Shown: positions 58,252 through 64,000 of the stretch, one piece after another
How the letters are laid out: every line of letters starts with the position of its first letter
Numbering within the stretch: the stretch's first letter is position 1
Origin: an uncultured Alistipes sp.
GTDB lineage: Bacteria > Bacteroidota > Bacteroidia > Bacteroidales > Rikenellaceae
Assembly (NCBI GenBank): GCA_900770635.1
Contig: CAAGLB010000101.1
Span: forward strand, 89,131-153,130
DNA: 64,000 bases
Direction of reading: 5' to 3'
Program-made: the position numbers and the translations under genes
The notes under the pieces: generated by a model
Told to the model about the DNA's origin: nothing
Databases searched by the model: none
Seen by the model: only the letters and a program-made list of their open reading frames with translations

Positions 58252-60984
58252 TTAAAACAAGTCCAACTGCGAGGCTGTGAAGCCACCCTCCTGCTCGTCA
58301 CGCTCACGGTAGTCGACATTTGGATCGGCCTTAATATCCTGGCCCATGATGTCGTCAACGTCGATTGCGGCATCAAGCTCGTCGCCCTCGACAGCGTCAA
58401 CATCGTCGGCACTCTCAACCTCCTCTACATCGGGCTCTTCGGGCTCGATGAAGCGGAGTGTTGCCACCTCGTATGTCGTGATACGCTTGCCCTTAGCCCT
58501 ATGGCTCTTGATGCCGATAAACTCGTCGACATCAACCATCTCTGTTGGGCGACTCTCGTTCTGACCACCAAACACAACCTCGAGGGTTGCGCCGCTACGG
58601 TAGGTCATAGCAACAAAGCGCATTGGCGCACCCTCCTCCAAGAAGTACTGCGTCTTGTCGCTAAGCTCGAGCTGGAAGCGCTTCATGTAGTAATATTTCT
58701 GCTCGCCATCGTAGTAGCACACCGAATATACCCTATTCTCACGATAGCGCTCAACACGTATAGTGTCGTCGGGGAAGTGCTGTTGGAGGTCGTAGCCTGT
58801 GATGTAATACTGGTTCTTCGCTGTCCACACCACAATCTTATCGTCGCCCTTAAACTCGCCAAGCAGCATGCCACGACCATCGGCATTTAGTCGGCGCACA
58901 TCCTCGTCGTACCATATATTCTGGCCACCGAGTGTCGAGGCACCACGCTCTTTAAGCACAATCTTGTTTATCGAGTAGCGTGTGACGAGGTTACCAACGC
59001 TCTGACGGCCCTTGATAGCGAGTGTCGAGAGGTCGAGGTCGATGATGCACTTCTTGAGGCGTGCTCGTGGACGCAAGTATATCTTGAGCACCTCGGCCTC
59101 GCCATTAGGATTTACCGACAAATATAGAAGCTCGCTCTTAGGCGTACCCTTCGTCAGGTCGTACTCCTTGTCACGTGTCACGGACTTAATGGCGCAGCGC
59201 TTCATCATAATAGCGCCACCACGACCATCACGATAGAGCATGTTGTAGATAGTGCGCTCGTCGTTACGCTTGTAGATGCCTATGTAGTATATTCCCTTGT
59301 CGAAGAATGCCTTCTCTGAGATCTTTGTAATCTTATAGCGGCCATCCTTCAAGATGACGATCACATCGTCGAGGTTCGAGCAGTCGCACACAAACTCCGA
59401 CTCCTTCATGCTCTTGCCGAAGCCGAAGAAGCCCTCCTCACGGTCGACATAGAGCTTAGCATTTGACGATGCCACCTTCCATGCTTCGATGGTGTCGAAC
59501 TCGCGAATCTCAGTGCGTCGCTCACGGCCCTCGCCATACTTAGCCTTGATGCGCTCGAAGTAGGCAATGGCGTAGTCGGTGAGGTGGTCGAGGTCGTACT
59601 TTGTCTGCTTTATATCCTTCTCAATCTGCTTAATCTCGTTGTCGGCCTTCTCCGAGTCGTAGCGAGATATACGGATGAATTTAAGCTCTGTTAGGCGCTG
59701 CACATCCTCCAACGTAACCTCCCTGCGCAGCTGACCTTTGAATGGCTCAAGGCCCTTGTCCACAGCCTCGTAGGCAGCCTCACGTGTGCGGCAACCCTCG
59801 ATAAGCTGATATAGCTTGTTCTCGATGAATATGCGCTCCAACGATGCTGCATGCCATGCCTCGTTAAGCTCGTCGAGCTTTATCTGGAGCTCCTTGCCAA
59901 GCAGAGCCTTAGTATTATCTGTCGAGTGGCGCAAGATGTCGCTAACACCCATAAACACAGGCTTATGGTCGACAATGACGCAGGCATTAGGCGAGATAGA
60001 GACCTCGCAGTCGGTGAATGCATACAGCGCATCGATAGTCTTATCCGACGACTCGTCGGCCGCCACCTGAATGATGATCTCCACCTTCTCGGCGGTGTTG
60101 TCATCAACCTTCTTAATCTTTATCTTGCCCTTGTCGTTGGCCTTGATGATAGAATCCTTGATAGACTCCGAGGTTGTTGTAAACGGAATCTCGGTGATTG
60201 CCAACGTGCGCTTGTCGATCTTCGAGATGCGGGCACGCACACGCACCGAGCCACCACGCAGACCATCGTTATAGTTGCTGGCATCCATGATACCTCCCGT
60301 CTGGAAGTCGGGAACAAGAGTAAACTCCTCGCCACGAAGATAGGCTATCGAGGCATTTATAAGCTCAACGAAGTTGTGAGGCAGAATCTTCGAGGCCAAA
60401 CCTACGGCGATACCATCGACACCCTGAGCCAACAGCAGCGGGAACTTAACAGGCAGAGTCACAGGCTCCTCCTTACGGCCGTCGTAGGCCAACATCCACT
60501 CGGTAGTCTTCTTATTATATACCACATCGAGGGCGAACTTCGACAAGCGAGCCTCGATATATCGGCCTGCCGCAGCCTCGTCACCTGTAAGAATGTTACC
60601 CCAGTTACCCTGCATGTCGATAAGCAAGCCCTTCTGTCCGAGCTGCACCAAGGCATCTTTGATTGAGGCATCACCGTGAGGATGGTACTGCATAGCCTGA
60701 CCTACGACATTAGCCACCTTATTGTAGCGGCCATCCTCAACGCACTTCATAGCATGGAGGATACGGCGCTGCACAGGCTTCAAGCCATCGGCCAAGTGGG
60801 GCACAGCACGCTCGAGAATAACATACGAGGCGTAGTCCAAGAACCAGTTCTTGTACATACCCGTAAGGCGGCGTGTGTCGTCGTCAGAAGAGATCAACGC
60901 TTCGTACTTACCCTTAGGGACATCTACCTCCTGAGCCTCAACATCCTGAGCCTCAACATCCATTATATCTTTGTTATCCTTCAT
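58252..60984 (-). CDS. parC: DNA topoisomerase IV subunit A
   Basis: Subunit A of type IIA topoisomerase (ParC rather than GyrA, judging from its pairing with a short ParE). The 910 residues contain the winged helix/active-site region with RAVPHLADGLKPVQRRILHA, ANVVGQAMQYHPHGDASIKDAL and the catalytic Tyr in AAGRYIEARLSKFALDVV (Tyr of GRYIEARLS). Middle and C-terminal parts are followed by a Glu/Asp-rich tail (DVEEVESADDVDAVEGDELDA in part EEVESADDVDAVEGDE). Overlaps the parE stop by 1 base (TAATG). Confidence 0.95.
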   Translation of the reverse strand: MKDNKDIMDVEAQDVEAQEVDVPKGKYEALISSDDDTRRLTGMYKNWFLDYASYVILERAVPHLADGLKPVQRRILHAMKCVEDGRYNKVANVVGQAMQYHPHGDASIKDALVQLGQKGLLIDMQGNWGNILTGDEAAAGRYIEARLSKFALDVVYNKKTTEWMLAYDGRKEEPVTLPVKFPLLLAQGVDGIAVGLASKILPHNFVELINASIAYLRGEEFTLVPDFQTGGIMDASNYNDGLRGGSVRVRARISKIDKRTLAITEIPFTTTSESIKDSIIKANDKGKIKIKKVDDNTAEKVEIIIQVAADESSDKTIDALYAFTDCEVSISPNACVIVDHKPVFMGVSDILRHSTDNTKALLGKELQIKLDELNEAWHAASLERIFIENKLYQLIEGCRTREAAYEAVDKGLEPFKGQLRREVTLEDVQRLTELKFIRISRYDSEKADNEIKQIEKDIKQTKYDLDHLTDYAIAYFERIKAKYGEGRERRTEIREFDTIEAWKVASSNAKLYVDREEGFFGFGKSMKESEFVCDCSNLDDVIVILKDGRYKITKISEKAFFDKGIYYIGIYKRNDERTIYNMLYRDGRGGAIMMKRCAIKSVTRDKEYDLTKGTPKSELLYLSVNPNGEAEVLKIYLRPRARLKKCIIDLDLSTLAIKGRQSVGNLVTRYSINKIVLKERGASTLGGQNIWYDEDVRRLNADGRGMLLGEFKGDDKIVVWTAKNQYYITGYDLQQHFPDDTIRVERYRENRVYSVCYYDGEQKYYYMKRFQLELSDKTQYFLEEGAPMRFVAMTYRSGATLEVVFGGQNESRPTEMVDVDEFIGIKSHRAKGKRITTYEVATLRFIEPEEPDVEEVESADDVDAVEGDELDAAIDVDDIMGQDIKADPNVDYRERDEQEGGFTASQLDLF

Positions 60985-62858
60985 TAGTTAAGCTGTTTCA
61001 GGTTTTCAACAATATCCTCCTCTACACGCAAGTTGTCGACGATAAAGTCCTTACGGTCGGGCGTATTCTTACCCATGTAGAAATCCAACAAATCCTTTAT
61101 AGGATCCTCCTTCGTGAGGCGCACCTTGTCAAGACGCATGCCCTCACCGATAAACTCCTTGAACTCCTGCGCCGAGATCTCGCCAAGACCTTTGAATCGA
61201 GTGATCTCGGCCTGAGCACCACACTTCTTAATAGCCACCTGGCGCTCCTCGTCGGTGTAGCAGTAGTGAGTCTCCTTCTTGTTACGCACACGGAACAGCG
61301 GCGTCTGCAATATGTAGAGGTGGCCCAAGCGAATAATGTCGGGGAAGAACTGCACAAAAAACGAGGTGAGCAACAGACGAATGTGCATACCGTCGACATC
61401 GGCATCGGTGGCGATGATAACCTTGTTATAGCGCAAGTTATCCATATCCTCCTCGATGTTGAGTGCCGCCTGCAACAAGTTGAACTCCTCATTCTCGTAG
61501 ACCACACGCTTGGTTAGTCCGTAGCAGTTGAGGGGCTTACCTCGCAACGAGAATACCGCCTGGGTGCGTGGGTCACGGCTCGAAGTGATTGAGCCCGACG
61601 CTGAGTTACCCTCGGTAATAAATATCATCGTCTTGTCAGCCAAGTCCGACTTGTCGGTATAATGAATCTTGCAGTCACGTAGCTTCTTGTTGTTTAGCGA
61701 CACCTTCTTAGCCGCCTCACGAGCCTTCTTCTGCACGCCCGAGATAGCCTTACGCTCCTTCTCATTCTCCACAATCTTCTTCTGCAACATCTGAGCAGTC
61801 TCGGGGTGCTTGTGCAGATAGTTGTCGAGGTTTGTCGAGAGGAAGTCGCCAACAAATTGGCGCATGGTAACACCCTCCTCCTTATCCTTAGAGCCGAGCT
61901 TTGTCTTTGTCTGCGACTCAAATATAGGGTCGTCAACACGCACCGAGATAGCCGCAATAATCGAGGTGCGAATATCTGCTGGCTCGTAGTCCTTGTGATA
62001 GAACTCCTTAATTGTCTTAGCTATAGCCTCACGGAAGGCGGCTTGATGAGTACCACCCTGGGGCGTATACTGGCCATTCACGAACGAGTAGTAAGCCTCG
62101 CCATAGCCGTTGCCGTGCGTAATTACAATCTCGATATCCTCGCCCGAGATGTGCATAGGGGCATACAATGGCTCATTCGACAGGTTATCATTAACCAAAT
62201 CCAGAAGACCATTTTTTGAGGTGTACGACTGGCCATTGAGCACTACGGTAAGTCCGAGGTTTAGGTAGGTGTAGTTCTTGACCATCTGTTCGACATACTC
62301 CATGTTGTAGGCGTAGTCGCCAAATACCTCACGATCGACGATGAACTCAACGTAAGTACCATTCTGCTCCGTAACACCACTTTCGGAGCGGTCAGTAAGT
62401 TCCAAGCCCTGCGAGAAGGTCACGGTGCGTGCCTCGCCCTGACGCACTGAGCGTGCAAGGAAGTGGCTCGAAAGCATATTTACGGCCTTCACGCCGACAC
62501 CATTAAGACCTACGGTCTTCTTAAATGCGTCACCACCATACTTACCACCAGTATTCATCTTGCTCACAGCATCAGACAGCGCCTCGAGAGGAATACCACG
62601 GCCATAGTCACGCACAGAGACCTTGTCGTTCTCAATAGTAATCTCGATACGCTTACCTGCGCCCATGATAAACTCGTCGATAGAGTTATCAACGACCTCC
62701 TTTAGAAGCACATATATACCATCATCAGCCTGAGTACCGTCGCCAAGTTTGCCAATATACATACCTGGACGTAGACGAATATGCTCACGTGGCGAGAGCG
62801 TCACGATAGCATCTTTGCCATACTCGGCTGTTGGGTTAGTTAAATTGAGTTCTGCCAT
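60984..62858 (-). CDS. parE: DNA topoisomerase IV subunit B
   Basis: ATPase subunit of topoisomerase IV. The start at 62858 (MAELNLTNPTAEYGKDAI) is chosen because the preceding in-frame Met codons lie in AT-rich repeat sequence; that gives 624 residues. GHKL motifs: EVVDNSIDEFIMGAG, VRDYGRGIPLEAL, and GGKYGGDAFKKTVGLNGVGVKAVN (in part GLNGVGVKAVN). The TOPRIM domain has FITEGNSASGSI and ATDADVDGMHIRLLL. It opens the run parE-parC-aroK-murI-ftsK. Confidence 0.95.
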   Translation of the reverse strand: MAELNLTNPTAEYGKDAIVTLSPREHIRLRPGMYIGKLGDGTQADDGIYVLLKEVVDNSIDEFIMGAGKRIEITIENDKVSVRDYGRGIPLEALSDAVSKMNTGGKYGGDAFKKTVGLNGVGVKAVNMLSSHFLARSVRQGEARTVTFSQGLELTDRSESGVTEQNGTYVEFIVDREVFGDYAYNMEYVEQMVKNYTYLNLGLTVVLNGQSYTSKNGLLDLVNDNLSNEPLYAPMHISGEDIEIVITHGNGYGEAYYSFVNGQYTPQGGTHQAAFREAIAKTIKEFYHKDYEPADIRTSIIAAISVRVDDPIFESQTKTKLGSKDKEEGVTMRQFVGDFLSTNLDNYLHKHPETAQMLQKKIVENEKERKAISGVQKKAREAAKKVSLNNKKLRDCKIHYTDKSDLADKTMIFITEGNSASGSITSSRDPRTQAVFSLRGKPLNCYGLTKRVVYENEEFNLLQAALNIEEDMDNLRYNKVIIATDADVDGMHIRLLLTSFFVQFFPDIIRLGHLYILQTPLFRVRNKKETHYCYTDEERQVAIKKCGAQAEITRFKGLGEISAQEFKEFIGEGMRLDKVRLTKEDPIKDLLDFYMGKNTPDRKDFIVDNLRVEEDIVENLKQLN

Positions 62859-62952
62859 ATTTTTTCTAATGAGTAATGAGGAGTGAGTAATGAGTAGCAA
62901 AAAAATATTACTAATTACTCTTTATTAATTACTCTTTACTAATTACTCTTTA

Positions 62953-63684
62953 CTAATTTTTTGTTTTTCTTATTTCTGCCAATGCATTTACCATGTTATC
63001 GTGCACCTCAGCCATAACCTCTTTGACAGGGCGCTCAACAACATCCTGCTTAGATACTGGAGGCAAAATCTTGATTGTAATGCGGTTGCTCCAGTTCATA
63101 AATAAGCCCTTGCGCACTACCCTATCTGTGCCGTCCAATACGATTGGAAGTATAGGCACCTCGGCATCCTTAGCAAGGATAAAGGCACCAGCCTTGAAGT
63201 TGTGAATCTCGCTATCTTTCGAGCGTGTGCCCTCAGGGAAGATTGCTACAGATGCACCCTTCGCCAACCACTGCTTACCTCGAGTGTGCACCAACTGCAT
63301 AGCCTCCTTGGTGCTGGCACGATTGATAACGATGTCGCCATGCGCCAATAGTAGGCGGCCAACGATAGGAATGCGATATACCTCCCTCTTCGACACCCAC
63401 TTAAAGACAAGTGGAAGGTTGTAGATGCTCAAGATGTCGACCATTGAGTTATGGTTGAGCACCATAACATAAGTACCCTTAGGATCGAGGTTCTCGATAC
63501 CCTCAACCTTGCGCTTCATCACAAGGCCGAAGCCAAAGAATGCGTCAGTAAGCCACTTCGAGAGTTTGTGCACCACAAAGCGCTTCTTATCAAATGGATA
63601 GCACAATAGGAGAGCTATAAATGTCATGACATAAATCACCAAAGACCATGCAAGTACAAAAATGTAAAAGAGAAAACTTAACAT
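62953..63684 (-). CDS. plsC: Lysophospholipid (1-acylglycerol-3-phosphate) acyltransferase
   Basis: Inner-membrane PlsC-like acyltransferase, 243 residues. An N-terminal hydrophobic stretch (LFYIFVLAWSLVIYVMTFIA) anchors it. Motifs: VLNHNSMVDILSIY (HX4D-type NHNSMVD), GDIVINRASTKEAM, VAIFPEGTRSKDSEI and VPILPIVLDGT. It probably makes phosphatidic acid from lysophosphatidic acid. It has a separate promoter and is followed by the AT-rich repeat before parE. Confidence 0.92.
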   Translation of the reverse strand: MLSFLFYIFVLAWSLVIYVMTFIALLLCYPFDKKRFVVHKLSKWLTDAFFGFGLVMKRKVEGIENLDPKGTYVMVLNHNSMVDILSIYNLPLVFKWVSKREVYRIPIVGRLLLAHGDIVINRASTKEAMQLVHTRGKQWLAKGASVAIFPEGTRSKDSEIHNFKAGAFILAKDAEVPILPIVLDGTDRVVRKGLFMNWSNRITIKILPPVSKQDVVERPVKEVMAEVHDNMVNALAEIRKTKN

Positions 63685-63722
63685 AATAAACTCCGTTTAA
63701 ATCGACTATATATTCAATTTTG

Positions 63723-63730
63723 CAAAGATA
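63723..63730 (-). promoter_or_regulatory. Candidate -7 element of plsC promoter
   Basis: Minus-strand TATCTTTG, exact TAnnTTTG match, about 40 bases before the ATG. The upstream context is TTTTTCCAAAAATTTTG. Confidence 0.5.
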
Positions 63731-63802
63731 CAAAATTTTTGGAAAAATACGAAGAAAATAACGCAATAAAATTAGCAATTACCCAAGAAATCTTAATTAT
63801 CC

Positions 63803-63833
63803 TTTGACGATTGGATAATATTTCATATCTTTG
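63803..63833 (+). promoter_or_regulatory. Promoter pointing to right edge
   Basis: TTTG (63803-63806), 19-base spacer, TATCTTTG (63826-63833): one of the best -33/-7 promoters in the window, with start near 63839. Confidence 0.7.
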
Positions 63834-63837
63834 TGTT

Positions 63838-64000
63838 AAGATTGCGAAATACGCAATCTTTAGATGGCATTTAGGGCTATTGCTGACCTTGTAAAACGAC
63901 CAAATTTACTACACACAAGCAATAGGCACGATGAATGCCCTCGCTGTATGGCGTGGGTTGTGCTTATGTGTGTATGGGTACTTGGTCGTCCCTTCAAGGC
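63838..64000 (+). ncRNA. Candidate structured non-coding RNA or long leader, cut by window edge
   Basis: Nothing coding is seen after the promoter. The transcript would begin with a perfect 9-bp hairpin (AAGATTGCG, loop AAATA, CGCAATCTT). Two folds then compete. One pairs GGCATT and CTATTGCT (63866-63884) with AGCAATAG and AATGCC (63918-63939). The other makes a long rod: CCTTG/CAAGG, ACGACCAA/TTGGTCGT and ACACACAAGCA/TGCTTATGTGTGT. They share AGCA at 63918-63921, so both cannot form together. Could be 6S-like RNA, a riboswitch or a leader; I recognise none of these families. The 316-base gap 63685-64000 holds no gene otherwise. Confidence 0.45.

Overview
The window looks like chromosomal DNA of a gut-type Bacteroidales bacterium, possibly of the Rikenellaceae/Alistipes kind (the family-level placement is inference). 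Reasons: several -33/-7 promoters of the TTTG...TAnnTTTG type that Bacteroidota use, almost no Shine-Dalgarno sequences, and typical families (BACON and DUF4465 lipoproteins, S9B dipeptidyl peptidase, OPT transporter, LytS/LytTR pair, LysM-receptor fusion, OMP-type TonB-fold proteins). About 50 protein genes are supported. I found no rRNA, tRNA, CRISPR array or transposase gene.

Layout. 1-2 kb (+): end of an M23 peptidase, a YhbP-like protein and ispD. 2-8.4 kb (-): a DUF4923-like protein, nadE, pepT and an OPT transporter. 8.4-11.1 kb: a repeat-rich accessory patch with one RepA-like AAA ATPase gene between inverted repeat arms. 11.1-16 kb (+): valS, rnhA, a flavin reductase-like gene and a hypothetical. 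16.3 kb (-): thiL, divergent from adk. 17.4-29.1 kb (+): adk, a TPM/LemA pair, a glucosaminidase, a hypothetical, a DPP IV-like peptidase, pheT and htpG. 29.2-38.1 kb (-): capA-like, thioesterase, a shortened ribF, rex, LysM-receptor protein and a DnaQ-like exonuclease in one tight run, then a BACON lipoprotein, dnaN and udp. 38.1-41 kb (+): glmM and an M20 dipeptidase. 41.2-63.7 kb (-): an outer-membrane beta-barrel protein, a His/Gly/Pro-rich secreted peptide, a LytTR/LytS system, gamma-carbonic anhydrase, mazG, two glycosyltransferases, rsmI, a hypothetical, then parE-parC-aroK-murI-ftsK-lolA-like-DUF4465 and plsC. The right edge holds a promoter followed by a strongly foldable non-coding stretch.

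The gene content is mostly housekeeping. The unusual part is between the genes. At least four repeat families fill the intergenic space: (A) 9-bp periodic TGGGTA arrays in head-to-head orientation; (B) a TGTCATTCTGAACG...CAACATGACA palindrome, often joined to A; (C) a GAAAAGT...GTGCGAAGCACACC...ACTTTTC repeat; (D) AGGGAATTT/TTAAGGAAATT blocks. A fifth class is the most striking: roughly 130-bp imperfect palindromes that begin exactly at the stop codon of the upstream gene. There are six loci, with an apical stem-loop whose bases covary between copies. In several copies the inner hairpin resembles an intrinsic terminator, so they may be mobile or copied 3'-end modules.
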